A stretch of 64,000 bases of DNA from Laccaria trichodermophora (Eukaryota > Basidiomycota > Agaricomycetes > Agaricales > Hydnangiaceae): NCBI GenBank assembly GCA_018417955.1, contig JACTVC010000001.1:1-64000 (forward strand). The letters run 5' to 3'. Under the pieces are notes generated by a model. It did not search any database. It was not told the DNA's origin and was given only the letters and a program-made list of their open reading frames with translations. Shown one piece after another: positions 30,736-43,288 of this stretch. The stretch's first letter is position 1; the number at the start of each line of letters is the position of its first letter. The position numbers and the translations under genes are program-made.

Positions 30736-33700
30736 ATGTTATTTCATAGATCAGTTCAATCTGTAGATGTCTTCAGGTCTGTGGGTTATGAATCCTGGTC
30801 ATCTATATCAATTTGGTATACTTATGAACTCCCATTGTCTAATAGAGTGCTTAGTTCACTAGAAGCTAACTCTAGTTACCTCCATTCAATAACCCATTGG
30901 TATGGCTGTTATTGCCATGAACCTATGATTACTATACTACCTCAACAAACTGCCGGTGGAAAAAAACTTACAACATTTGAGAGCCTCAAACCATATATTA
31001 CATCTGACACACCATCATCCAGTATGAAATTGGAGGGGTCAGTCAAATATAAATTTGTTGATCAACTTGTCTTACAGGCTGCAAGAGCTGAGTTGCGTAA
31101 AAACCCAGAGCTATTGATTTGTCATGCTCCCTTAGAGATTTTGAAAGACTCTATTACTATTGGACAGGCAAAAGCAATTGCAAAAAAGCACCATGTATCA
31201 GTATTTGCTAGAGCTCCAGTCACTGAAGTGATGGAACTGTTATCTCAACATATGTGCACCTCACGTTGTGCCCATTATTATACCCTATTTTCTCCTGAAA
31301 ATCCTGCCCTTACAACTACAGAACGTAAAGCAAGATGGTATAAGGGATTGAGTAAAAGTGATCGTAAAAAAGTCAACAAAGTTGGGTTGTCCAAGTGTAA
31401 AACCAAGTCAACCTTCAAAAATAACCGTTCTATTGAAAACAAAAACTCATATATAAAGTCAAAAAATGTAATCTTTCCTCCAAAGCCACCCTCTGAAAAA
31501 TTAATTCACAAAATTATAACTGGGTTTTGTAGAGGCACTCATCCTTCAAACTTAATTGAAGCTGGGTGTGCAGCATGTGGCCAGCTCACAAGAGTTGTGG
31601 ATATGATAGATCGCAGTGAAGTTACATGTAGTTTTGAACCACTGATAAGGGGAGGAGTAACTCGACTTGAGCGAAAATCTATCTATGAAGAAATCAAGGA
31701 AATTGAAGGCCCAATTATTGATACGGATTGCAAACATATATGCAAGGACTGCTTAAAATTTCTTAAAAAAGGATTAACACCTCCTAAAGCTCTTTGCAAT
31801 GGATTTTGGCTTGGAAAAATACCTGAAGAACTTGCATCCCTAACTTATGTTGAGCAGCTTTTAATTTCCAGAGTCTGACATAATAGATGTATTATAAAAG
31901 TTGCTTCAGGAAGATATAAAATGCATGCAAATGCAATCACATTTCATAATCCTGTTGCTAAAATCTATGATACACTCCCTCCACCTATTGAAGATCTTGA
32001 TGAAGTCTTAGCAGTAATGTTTACAGGTCCATGCCAACCCACAAAAAAAGATGTTCAATGTACACCTTTGCTTGTACGAAGATTGCATGTTGCAAAAGCA
32101 TTGGAATGGTTGAGATTGAATCATGAAGATTACTATGATATTGGAATTTCCAAGGAAAATCTAAGTCAGTACCCTTTATGTGATGCACCAGTTGTGATTG
32201 ACTATCATCAATCTATCATTAACAAGGACAGGGAGGCTACAAGTTTACATGATGATGGTGAGGAAATTGGAACCACAGAAGGTCCATGCACATTTGTTGT
32301 CCAAGGGTTGACAGGAGAGGAATACTCCACCATGCCATTGGAGGCTATTAAAGCACAGGCGTTGGAGCATCTTACATCCAATAAAAAAATTATGTTTGTT
32401 GGCCACTCTGATGAGCCTAACTCAGTTTATAATAATCCTCAACTATTTCCCTCAATGTTACCATGGTTGTTTCCATATGGTTTTGGTGGCATATGTAACA
32501 ATATGATTCCTAAAAATATTTCTTCCATGGCACACAAGCGTCTTCTATTAATGTATCATGATAAACGCTTCCAGATGGACCCACATTTTCCATTGATAGG
32601 GTTTAACCATGAACAAATACAACAAAGTACAACAGGTGGATATCTTACAACCAAAAAGTCCTCATTTTCCTTGGTCACAGATCGCCTGTTAAATCTTGAT
32701 ATGGATGTTTTATCTGGTATCAATAAACGACTTGCATTGGGGGAGCGTGTGAAGCCTGAAACGGAGCAGGAAAAAGAATGCTTCCAGCTACTTACCGATT
32801 TAGATTCAGTGGGAGGTCATGTGCAGGGATCCATTACATCAAAGAAATATATGAGAAATGAGGTTTGGTCTCTAATATCTTATATTGGTGCACCTTCATG
32901 GTTTATTACTCTATCACCAACAGACAACAAACATCCCATCTGTCTGTATTTTGCTGACACTGACACTGAATTTAAACCTGAATTGACCTTTTCCAAAGAA
33001 TCTTCATTGTTGATTGCTAAAAATCCTGTTGCTGCAGCAAGGTTTTTTCACTTTATCTGTGAAAATTTTATTCAGCATGTACTTGGTGTTGGAACTAATC
33101 ATCCTGGAATATATGGTGAAACAGATGCATATTATGCAACTGTAGAGCAGCAAGGAAGATTGACATTACATCTGCATATGCTTCTATGGATCAAAGGGGC
33201 TTTATCACCCCAAGAAGTAAGAGATAGAATTATGGATCCAGCCTCTGACTTTCAAAAACATATGGTTGAATATTTGGAATCTGTGCATAAAGGTGAACTA
33301 TATGAAGGAACTTATGAAGAGATTCGTGAAAGATGCCAAGAAGCTCAGAAAAATAATCCAGATTATCAAGATCCAACACATACAATGCCTGAACCTCCAC
33401 CTCCACCTTGTAAAAAAAATGGATGCAACCAGTGCACATGATGCATTAACCAAAAAATATGGCATGGTAAATATAGAGCAACAACAGATGATATTCTGTC
33501 TCGATCTAATCATCATGGATGCCGTAGACCTGAAATAGATGGGGAGGACCCTACTAAACTTAAACGTAAGGGGTGCCTCAATTCACGTGGTCAGTGCAAA
33601 GCTCGTTTTCCTCGAGAAATTATTGAAGAGACAATGGTGGATCCACTTAGTGGTGCTTTAAAAATAAAGAAAGGTGAAATGTGGTTAAATACTTTTACAC

Positions 33701-36700
33701 CAGAACTTACATACATGATTAGATGCAATACAGATGTTACTAGCTTGATGTCAGGTACAGCGATCAAAGCTGTTGTAGGGTATATCACTGATTATGTTAC
33801 AAAATCAGGATTAAGTTCATATACCACATTTGATGCTGTCCGACAAGTATTCAATAGAAATTCTGAGATGATCAGAGGTAGTACAGATAGGCAAAACACA
33901 GCTCGGCACTTGATGACAAAAATGGTAAACACATTGACTGCAAAGATGGAAATTGGAAGCCCCATGGCTTCTCTTTATCTGCTTGGAAATCCTGATCATT
34001 ATACCAGCCACAAATTCATTCTTTTCTATTGGAAAAATTATGTAAGAGAGGCACAAAGTGCATGGATAGATACAGAAAATAATACAACAGAGTCATTTGA
34101 CACTGAATATAAAGATGCACCAGACAAAGTAGTTTTGCAGAAGTATGATGGCAAATACATTGGAATATCAAGTGTATATGATTATATCTACCGCCCAACT
34201 GCTTATGAGCGCATGTCTCTATATGACTGGATACGTAAAGCCAAAAAAGAGAAGCGTTCAAAAGAAGAACAGCAAGAGTTTGATGTTCATTATGATAAGG
34301 ATGAACTAGAATCTAATGCAGAAGATGATGACACAGACACAGAAGGAGAAGATGAAATTGATTTTCTTGGTGGAGGAGACAGTATAGATGATGACATAGA
34401 AGATGAAGTTGGGCATCAAGATCTAGACTCTGAGGATGAACTAAATGATTACCAAATTATGTATGATGAACATGAAAGCCATGAATTTCTTCCAGAGCAT
34501 CCTCAGTATTGTACTCATAAGGTTACAGTTGTTGATGAAGAAAATGCTCTTGTTCCAAATTTTGTTGGAGGTGGATTACCAAGATGTGACCAAGGAGATC
34601 GAGAGTATTATTGCTCTACAATGCTCACACTTTTCAAACCTTGGCGATGTGGAAAGTATCTTAAATTGGAAAATGAGTCATGGGATGAAGCATTTGTTGG
34701 ATATTCATTTTCAGCATGACAATTAGAACTTATGAAGAACTTCAATATAAAATATGAATGCAATGATGCTCGAGATGATTATTCTGCTGAGATGAAAAAG
34801 AAAGATGCAAGAGAAAATATATTTGGGTCATGGGAAGATATTGGTGGTGAAGTTGATACCAACTGTTCTCTCATCAATGAGGATATTCCCATAGATATTG
34901 ATGAAGATATGTATATGTTAGGTAATCCTAATAGCATTAATAACCAGAAACTTCATCAAATGAACAGAATTGAAAATGTAGTAAAAAATGCTGGGTGGCT
35001 AGATTCTTGCATTGGAAATATTGACCCAGTAGACACATCTTTCAAACCAGGAGAGAAACGGTCTGGCTCTCAGTGGAATGTACTTGTACAATCACTGAAA
35101 AAACTTTTTATTGCTACTTGTTCTAAAAATTTACCTGAAGCCAAAGCAATAAAAGATAAAAATAGTACATCAAATGATGAGGTAGTTGTAGATGATATAA
35201 GTTATTTAAATAAAAATTTCAAAGCAGAGAAAGAACATGAGCAGCAATTGATTGATACAATTGTTCATGAATTCAGTCTTAATGATGAACAGGAAAGAGC
35301 GTTTCGCATAGTGGCAAATCATGCCACAATGACAAAAAGTGAACAACTTAAAATGTATTTAGGAGGAATGGGTGGAACAGGAAAATCACAGGTTATTAAG
35401 GCATTAATAGCATTTTTTGACAGACGTAATGAATCACACAGAATCATGATATTGGCACCAACTGGATCTGCTGCTGCTCTATTAAATGGTTCAACATATC
35501 ATTCAGCACTAGGTGTGCAAAGTAAATCAAGACAAAATAGCAATGAGCATTCAACTATGGCACAGGTTAGGTCACGACTAGATGGTGTAGACTATATATT
35601 TATTGATGAAGTTTCTATGATATCATGCTATGAATTGTATAAGATAAGTGCCCAACTGGCTAAGGCAAGGAATAGTATGGATGCACCTTTTGGTGGACTC
35701 AATATGATCTTTGCAGGTGACTTTGCACAGCTTAAACCAGTTCAAGGACAGGCTCTTTATGATGGATATGTTGGTACATCAGTAGATGCCTCCATGTCAG
35801 AGAGAGGACAGCAATCTGCTATAGGCAGAGCACTTTGGCACCAAATTACTACTGTTGTTATTCTAAGAAAAAATATGAGACAAAATACACAATCAGTGGA
35901 AGATGCCAAGTTGAGGACTGCTTTGGAAAATATGAGATATGCAGCATGTACTGCTGATGACATTACATTTCTGAGAAGTCGTGTTGCAGGAAGACGGCCT
36001 GACCAACCAAAGCTGGCTGACAAATGTTTTAGAAATGTCTCTATTATTACTGCTTTAAATTCACAGAAAGATCGAATTAATGAACTAGGTTCTGCACGTT
36101 TTGCAGCTGATACTGGCCAAACTCTAACTGACTTTTATTCTGTAGATACACTAGGGGTTGAGAGTGATCCAGTTACTGGAAAAAAGCCTTGTGGAAGACC
36201 TAAAAAAACTGCCATTCAGAAAACTATAAGTCCAGGTTTGCAAAATGTACTTTGGAACTTACATCATTCTGCATCTGAACATATTCCTGGAAAACTTTCA
36301 CTATGTATTGGAATGCCTATAATGATACGGAACAATGATGCAACTGAATTGTGTATAACAAAGGGGCAAGAGGGTTATGTTGTTGGATGGGATGCAAAGG
36401 TGGGGCCAAGTGGTCAACGGATTTTGGAAACTTTATTTGTAAAACTTGATCGCCCTGCCAAAACCATAAAGATTGAGGGGCTACCTGAAAATGTTGTCCC
36501 ACTAATAAAGAATAGTACATCTATTGAGTGTCTCTGTCCAAGTGATCTTACGATATCTATATCACGTACCCAGGTTTCTGTGTTACCCAATTTTGCAATG
36601 ACAGACTATGCATCACAAGGAAAGACTCGACCATTTAATGTTGTAGACTTGAATAGCTGTCGAACTCACTTATCTTACTATACTGCTCTTTCAAGAAGTG

Positions 36701-38049
36701 CTACATGTAAGGGTACTGTAATTGTACAAGGTTTTGATCCATCAAAGATAACACATGGTGCATCTGGATATCTGCGGCAAGAATTCAGAGAGCTTGAGCT
36801 TTTGGATGATATTACAAATCTTCGCTATACAGGCAATCTACCTGGATCAATTAATGGAAAACTACGTAATGCTATTTTACGTCAATATCAACAACTTAAA
36901 GGAAGAGGATACTGCCCAGAGAATGTAATGGGACCCATCAGATGGAGTGAGGTATATCCTATGCAAACTTTTCAAGTTATAACTGACAGTTCATGGCAAG
37001 TTATTAATAAATCATCTAAGGATGGTTTGTTATCTGACAAATTGACTAATGAAGTGAATACTGAAACAAATAAAATAAACAAAAAATTATGTGGATCTTT
37101 TATTCCTGCCCAAGGATCTAATATGATTAAGACTAATTTAAAGAGAAAGTCTGCTGATGATCCAGAAATTGAGGAGCCAAAAAAGAAAAAAGTTAGAACT
37201 AGTTTTGGCCCTACACCTGAAGTTCCCATTGGACTTGTTTGGGACTCTGTTGATTACAGCTGTTCATATGACTCACTTTTTACAATTTTATGTGAGATCT
37301 GGATTTACAATCCAAGAAACTGGACAAAAGCATTTTATACATTTAGTAATCAGGGTAAACTGTTAGCAGATGGATACAAAAAAGTTATTAGAAGTATAGA
37401 TACTCTAGAAAATATTCGAAATGAAGTTCGTAGATGACTCAAACATGATAACCCAGTATTATTTCCAGATGGAGCTACTGGAACTGACATTCGTGATCTA
37501 CTTTACTATTTCTTCACATCAGATCATAGTGTCTCTTTGGGTTACAGAAGGTCATCATGCATTGGATGCAACAACAATCATGATATGGATAATCCTCCAG
37601 AAAGAGTTATGTCAGTTTTAGATGGAACTTACAAATCAATCAATGATTGGTTACAGCATTGGCTAGAGGAACCTAGTATATGTGACTGTGGCTCTCCCAC
37701 AATTATCAAAAGGATATATGATCAGCCCCCTTCACTACTTGCATTCAGTTTAAATACTTCAAGAGTAGCAATAAGCAAGTCTATTCATATCAAGGGAATA
37801 AATGGAAGATCTACAATTCTACCATTAAGAGGTATTATTTATTCTGGTGGCTTTCATTTCACTGCTTATGTGATCACTCCTGGAAAAGAGGTGTGGTATC
37901 ATGATGGTATGACAACAAGAAGAAATTGCATCAAAAAGGGCCATCTTAATGAGTTCACAGAGGATGCACTCAAATCTTGCAGAGAAAAAAATTCAAATGG
38001 AGCACTTTTTGAAAGACAAGCAGTCACAGTAATTTATTCAAAGAAATAA
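30736..38049 (+). pseudogene. Helitron Rep-helicase with C-terminal protease-like domain, four in-frame TGA
   Basis: One continuous frame of 2438 codons runs from 30736 to TAA at 38047-38049, broken only by TGA at 31876, 33439, 34717 and 37435. In order it holds a cysteine-bearing N-terminal region, a DUF6570-like region (around 31850-32200, HNRCIIKVASGRYKMHANA then LPPPIEDLDEVLAVMFTGP) and a Helitron-like N-terminal domain (about 32640-33240). The HUH motif HLHMLLW has its two histidines at 33169 and 33175. The two-tyrosine motif YITDYVTK is at 33781-33804, and the PIF1-type helicase has Walker A GGMGGTGKS (about 35362) and Walker B FIDEVSM (about 35600). The end (37230-38040) has WDSVDYSCSYDSLF and GGFHFTAYV, resembling Cys and His boxes of ubiquitin-protease-like enzymes. 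Rep nicks and joins single strands for rolling-circle transposition and the helicase unwinds DNA. The true start may lie elsewhere. The stops make this copy inactive unless they are read through. Confidence 0.9.
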
Positions 38050-38300
38050 TTGTTGAAATATATTATTTATTATATGATGAATTAAAAATATTTTCTGGTC
38101 AAGTTACCTTCTTAAAATTATATGAGCTAGCCAGATAAAAATAAAATATTACAAAATATATTAAAACAATAAGGACATAACAGATTCAAAAAAATACTAT
38201 ATATATATTAGAAAATGTTTGAATTTTTAAAGCTATATAAATTAATGTAAACATTGATAATTTGCATTGACTGCTTAAATAAAACTGGCTAATAAAAGGA

Positions 38301-38344
38301 GAGGACTCGTATCTGCCGTGCTTGCAATGGCCTCTGACACAAGT
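38301..38344 (+). other. Helitron 3' terminus
   Basis: GAGGACTCGT (38301-38310) is the reverse complement of the family's 5' motif ACGAGTCCTC. It is followed by a GCCGT/ATGGC hairpin around GCTTGCA and the end TGACACAAGT. Related ends are at 41718-41761 (minus), 47289-47332 (minus), 51721-51764, 56180-56223 and 56824-56866. Confidence 0.7.
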
Positions 38345-39202
38345 TCCTATATCTGAGAAAGCTTACTTACCTAGCAATGTCGATCTTCACTCCACTCTCA
38401 TCTTTAACCTTGCCGTCGTCGTCGTTGTCATTCGTCCATAAGCCATCTGCTCATCGTCCACCATCGTGGCCTTTGATCTCATTCGAATTTTTAGAACCTT
38501 TCTTCAACACCAGACGTAACGCAACACTAGACCGCAACCAGGTACGTCAACGTCCATATCGTCATGGACTACGCTCACTCACCTTCTGTCGTATGCCATT
38601 TTGCAGGCCAGACGTGCCAGCAGTGATCCTACCATTAGAAAAGCTGGGGAGGCACAAAACGACTTCGTTTGAACTTGTTTCGTGCATTTGATAGTGGGTC
38701 AAAGCAGGGGATGAATGGGAAGTGCGGAAGGCAGGGTGAGTGCCTGGAAATGTTGGGGTCGTTGACTTGTTTGAGTGACCACCAGGCCCTAGAGGCTATG
38801 GATGAATGATATGAATTCATTCGAACTCGTTTCGCATAGTTGGAGGCGCATTGACGCGATTCGAACTCGTTTCGCGTATTCGGAGGCAGGTTGATGCGAG
38901 GAATGGAGGGAGGAAGGGGTGTGCGGCTGGCGCTGTTGCTCTTCTGGGGTCTTCACACATCCATGGCTGTATGAGTTTCGAGTTTCTGACTATGACAAAC
39001 ATTGAATTTGATGCAATCGATGACTTTGACTTACCGTGAATGAAGCATGGCATTCCCTGCAACTGGCACAGTTCTACAAAAGGTTCGTGAGTTTCAATAG
39101 TCAAATGAGGCGGTAGACGACTTACCTCATAGACAACTTACCTAGAGAGGTGCTCAAGAGTCTGAGTCGCTGGTAGATGGATTAGCCAAGCAGTGCCAAA
39201 CT
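38345..39202. other. Mixed-composition stretch, no intact gene
   Basis: GC content rises after the Helitron end. Several minus-strand donor-like sites (CTTACCT, CTTACCG) and one short duplication (ATTCGAACTCGTTTCGC.TA near 38818 and 38859) are present. It may be decayed host gene sequence, but no exon chain can be supported. Confidence 0.4.
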
Positions 39203-39262
39203 ATGACATGTGTGTAAGCTTGTCTGTGCCCTAGCTCTCAGATGAGCTTACTCACACGTCAT
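39203..39262. repeat. Hypervariable-stem hairpin, diverged copy
   Basis: The stem runs from ATGACATGTGTGTAAGCT to AGCTTACTCACACGTCAT, and AATTTGG follows. It is the most diverged of seven copies; see 43225, 45452, 47967, 50194, 52968 and 53831. Confidence 0.75.
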
Positions 39263-39302
39263 AATTTGGCAGTAAGATTCATTGCAAACAAGGACCATCA
39301 TA

Positions 39303-39344
39303 TGTGCAAACAGATCCACCACGCGCGGTGGATTGGTTTGCACA
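39303..39344. repeat. TGTGCAA hairpin followed by TTTGTTTTCAA
   Basis: TGTGCAAACAGATCCACC pairs with GGTGGATTGGTTTGCACA, with an AC mismatch step, and TTTGTTTTCAACG follows. The same order (ATGAC hairpin, AATTTGG, then this hairpin, then TTTGTTTTCAA) occurs near 45359-45515, 47967-48123 and 52968-53130. Confidence 0.75.
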
Positions 39345-39439
39345 TCTTTGTTTTCAACGCCGTTTGACAAGGACCTCACTTCTCCTTATTCCCACACCAC
39401 CCTCCAGCTTCCAAAACCCTTCCTCCTTGTCATCCATCT

Positions 39440-40000
39440 CCCAGGCCTTGAGACGACATATTTCTGTCTGCTAAACACCCTCCTACATGTTGGCAAGTGT
39501 TTTGAACCCTTCCACAATGTCCTGCACCCCCAAGACGACGTATTGTCGTCCGCAAAACGATTACATGCCGCCCTTCAGCATCAGAAACTCTTTCACCTTG
39601 CATAGGTCCCCCAGGCGTCGAGATGACGTATCGTTGTCTGCTAAACGCCTTCTACGTGCTGGACATTAATTCCAACCGTTCCACAATGCTGCTAGCCCCA
39701 AGACGACATATCGTCTTCTGCCAAACGGCCACACACCACCTTCGAGCTTCCAGAACTCTTCCACCTCGCCATCAACCGGGTCCCCTAGATGTCGAGACAA
39801 TGTATCGTCGTCCACTAAAACCCCTCCCTATGTGCTGGTTTTTTTCCAGCTGTTCCCCAACACTGTGCATCCCTCCTGACATGAAGACAATGTATCATCT
39901 TCAGCAAAACGGTCCCACGTCACCCTCCTGCTTCCAGATCCATTCCACCTCGCCATGGTGTCTAGACGACATATCGTCATCCACTAAACGCCCTCTCAAT
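39440..40000 (+). repeat. Degenerate tandem repeat of 78-94 bp, seven copies
   Basis: The core GACGACATATCGTCGTC followed by CTAAACG appears at about 39445, 39531, 39619, 39697, 39791, 39883 and 39963. Outlying copies lie at about 41312 and 41690, on the other side of the fold-back element at 40177-41125, so that element probably inserted into the array. Confidence 0.7.
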
Positions 40001-40176
40001 GTGTGGGTCGTCTCCGGATGTTGGATGGGATGGGTTACAGTTGAGAACTTTGAAAAGAGAAGAAAAGAAGGTTTGTTCAGTGTTTTAAAACCATAAATGC
40101 AAGTAGATACCTACTTGTTCCATTTAGAGCTGTCCCCACCCTTTGTTGTGTCGACGCAACGTATCGGGTTCGACTG

Positions 40177-41125
40177 GTAGCTACCATTTACATCATGTAC
40201 TCCTGAGCTGTACCATAGGAATTCCTGCTTAGCTGCCGTGAATGAAATGAAATGAATTTTCATTCATTCATGGCACCTGTTTCATTCTTCATAATTTATT
40301 CTGTTTCATTCATTCCTGGCGACTGTTTCATTTTTTTATTTCATTCCAGCATGGCAACTGTTTCATTCTTTGCTTCATTCATTTCTGGTGACTGTTTCAT
40401 TTTTTTTCTTTCATTCCACCATGGCAACTGTTTCATTCTTTGCTTCATTCTTACTAGGGCAGTCATTTATTTTCATTTCATTCTTCTCAGGTGCCTATTT
40501 CATTGCTAGAGCTGGGAAAATGATTATGTAATTGATACAAAATATTTAAGTGCCTTATTTGGCAACAGCATGCTTATCTTGTTGTGTATTTGAGCCTCAA
40601 ATGCAAAAGTACCCCCATATGGCCCCCCACACCATTGCAGTAGGGCACAACACATATCAGGCATAATTGTATATTATTTCCTTATTTAGATGTGTATTAA
40701 AACATCGAAATTGTTGCCTGAAAGAATGAAATGAAAATGAAATAACTGCCTGGAAAGAATGAAATGAAAATTCCATGGCAATGAATGAAAAAAAAAAATG
40801 AAACAGTTGCCAGGAATGAATGAAATGAAAGAATAAAGCAAAAGATGAAACAGTTGCCATGGTGGAATGAAATAAAAAAATGAAACAGTTGCCAGGAATG
40901 AATGAAACAGAATAAATTTCATTCTTGTCAGTAGCAATGAAGAAGAAATTGAAATGAAATGAAATGAAACAAAAAGTATTTCATTCTCAACGGCAATGAA
41001 TGAGAATTACTTGGAATGAAACAGGTGCCATGAATGAATGAATATTCATTTCATTTCATTCACGGCAGCTAAGCAGGAACTTCTATGGTACATGCCAGGT
41101 TTTACATGATGTAAATGGCAGCTAC
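40177..41125. mobile_element. Fold-back element of about 950 bp with long inverted repeats
   Basis: The ends GTAGCTACCATTTACATCAT and its inverted counterpart at 41105-41125 open arms of about 350-440 bp. The arms are rich in GTTTCATTC and GAATGAAAC, and both carry TTCCTGCTTAGCTGCCGTGA. The centre (about 40530-40690) is unique. It has no coding capacity, and I found no clear target-site duplication. Confidence 0.8.
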
Positions 41126-41717
41126 TAGTGCGGGTTCTGCCAATCACTATCCGGGCATGATGTGGTCTCCCCAAGGTCTTTCGTTTTCGGTTGACGTTGC
41201 GAGCTGCAAGCAACTACGTGTTGTCATTTTTTCAAGATTGGGCGATGGGGTCAACGTACCTTCGTCGTTTGATCGACTTCCTTGCGTCGCCATCTCTCTT
41301 CCATGTCTCCAAGGCTCACCACGACATATCGACATCCGCCAAATGCCTTCAGCTCATTGTGGATGTTCTGCAACATCGCGTATGTTGTAGCTTTCAGATT
41401 TAAGTAAGTTCTACGTCGATTTGAGGTTGTGAGATGTTACTTACTTCTTTGCACATCATTTAGGCACGTTGGCACCCCAGGAACGTGTCTGATCTGTTGC
41501 CATGTCAGCAATTGTGCCCCAACTGCCTCCAACACAAGTCCATTGTGGATTTATGATGTTCTGTTGTCGATCTTCAAGGTAAGTCATCAGTTTTTGGTAT
41601 GAGGCAACTATTTACAGACTTACCTTTCATCTTTAGCCATTTTTAACAAGTTACCGCCTTCGATCCACCTTCCCAACGCTCGACAGGATGTATCGACGTC
41701 TGGCAAACATGTTGAAG
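41126..41717. other. Flank between fold-back element and palindrome 2
   Basis: Moderately GC-rich sequence with two outlying copies of the GACGACATATCG repeat and donor-like GTAAGT sites near 41404 and 41579. No exon chain can be supported. Confidence 0.4.
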
Positions 41718-42189
41718 ACTTGTGTAAGAGGCCATTGCAAGCATGGCAGAAACGAGTCCTCTTTTGCAAGGGCAATAGTAAACTATTTCTATTATCTTCT
41801 GCTTGTTTCTTTTTTTCTAGGTACCTTTTTATCACAAATAAGTACCATTTTCTATTTGAATCTTGCAGTACCTCAGCATCATTACCAGCAATGAAAAACA
41901 ATGTCACACTTGGAAAAGTCTTTTACATATATCTTGACAATGGAAGCAGTTCAGAATATAGCTCACATAGAGTCAAGAAGCTACAGTGTATGGCTACAAC
42001 TTTCATTTTCACCATTTTTCATAATTGATCATGTGACTATCATCCCAAGATCCCATTACATGGACCCTGATAGATAAAATTATTCTTCACTTGGTTTTCT
42101 TCACTTTTTGGTCAAAGAAGGTGATATTTTCTTTGTGGAATGGACTCTGAAGGCAGTGTCTGATGTTCTATACATCATTCAAATATCTT

Positions 42190-42800
42190 TCTCATTTTTC
42201 TGCTATTTTCCACCTACTTTTGGATATATTACCATATTTGGAACTAGACCCTGGACCCTGACAACATTACCTCATGTTATCACCAAGAATAAGCACTATC
42301 TCCCATTTTTTCCTGATTTTTTGGCTATTTTTTGGCCATCTTTGGGTATATTACCATATTTAGAAATGGACCCTGGACCCTGACAACATTACTCAACATT
42401 ATTACTAGCAATGGGCACCATCCCCCAGTTTTTCTAATTTTTTTGGCTTTTTTTCAGGCTGTTTCTGCTATATTACCATATTTAGGTATGCACCCTGGAC
42501 CCTGAAAACAACCCCCAATGTCATCACCAATGATGAACACCACCCTCCATTTCTTTCTGATTTTTCAGTTATTTTGTGGTTATTTTTGGCTAAATTACCA
42601 TATTTGGAAATGTGCCCTGGACCCTGAAAACAACCTCCAACATCATCACCAATAGTGAGCACCTCCCCAAAATTTTTCTGAATTTTCTGCTATTTTATTG
42701 TTATTTTACATCTGAAAAAGCGTACATTTCCTAATTTAGACATGCCCCCTGGACCCTGAAAACAACCTCCAACATCATCATCAACAGTGAGCACCACCTC
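42190..42800 (+). repeat. About 122-bp tandem repeat
   Basis: Units share ATTACCATATTTGGAA, CCTGGACCCTGAAAACAACC, a CAT.ATCACCAA block and a T-rich CTGATTTTT.GGCTATTTT segment. Starts are near 42228, 42350, 42472, 42595 and 42720. Mirror copies lie at about 50680-51290. Direct relatives are at about 55090-55780, and more diverged ones at 26200-26290 and 63090-63760. Confidence 0.85.
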
Positions 42801-43224
42801 TGATTTTGCCTGATTTTTCTGCTATTTTAGTGCTATTTTTCATTGAAAAATGATATCTTGTGGATTCAAGTTCAGTATACAGAAACCCACATTTCCTGAG
42901 GATACATATGTCATTTCAGACTATTTATTTGTATTTACCTACATTTAGCCTCATTTCAGAATGGTCCTATAATTAAGGAGTGCAAACTGCAAAAAAAACC
43001 ATGTCATTTGGACCAGATTTGGCAACTACATACATAAAACCAACATTCCCTGAGAGTACACATGTCATTTTGAACTATTTATTTGTATTTACCTACATTT
43101 AGCCTCATTTCAGAATGATCCTACAATTAAGGAGTGCATACTGCAAAAAAAACCACGTCATTTGGACCAGATTTGGCAGAGCTACATACAAATCTTCATT
43201 TTCGCTAAAAATGATGACTAAGCA

Positions 43225-43288
43225 ATGACGTGTGCCAAGGATCGTCTGAACCTGTGCTGGGGTTCAGACGATCCTTGGCGCACGTCAT
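43225..43288. repeat. Hypervariable-stem hairpin
   Basis: ATGACGTGTGCCAAGGATCG and its partner CGATCCTTGGCGCACGTCAT enclose further pairs around TGTGCTG. The stem is about 28 bp with one mismatch, and AATTTGGTG follows. Confidence 0.85.

Larger units (their letters stand above)
30684..38344 (+). mobile_element. Autonomous-type Helitron, coding frame degraded by TGA codons
   Basis: The element carries the Rep/helicase frame (30736-38049) and a 3' terminus at 38301-38344. That terminus is the same one that closes shorter copies elsewhere in the window. The usual 5' end of the family (ACGAGTCCTCTGAGTTTAC) is not found at the left, where the sequence abuts the end of another repeat at 30683. The element is therefore probably truncated or was interrupted on that side. 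Confidence 0.75.

Noticed and set aside
31876..37437. TGA read as an amino acid (altered code) in the Helitron frame
   Set aside because: Gene B ends in TGA at 22675-22677 in the same nuclear context, and at two sites arginine (CGA) is the expected residue. C-to-T change explains the stops more simply.
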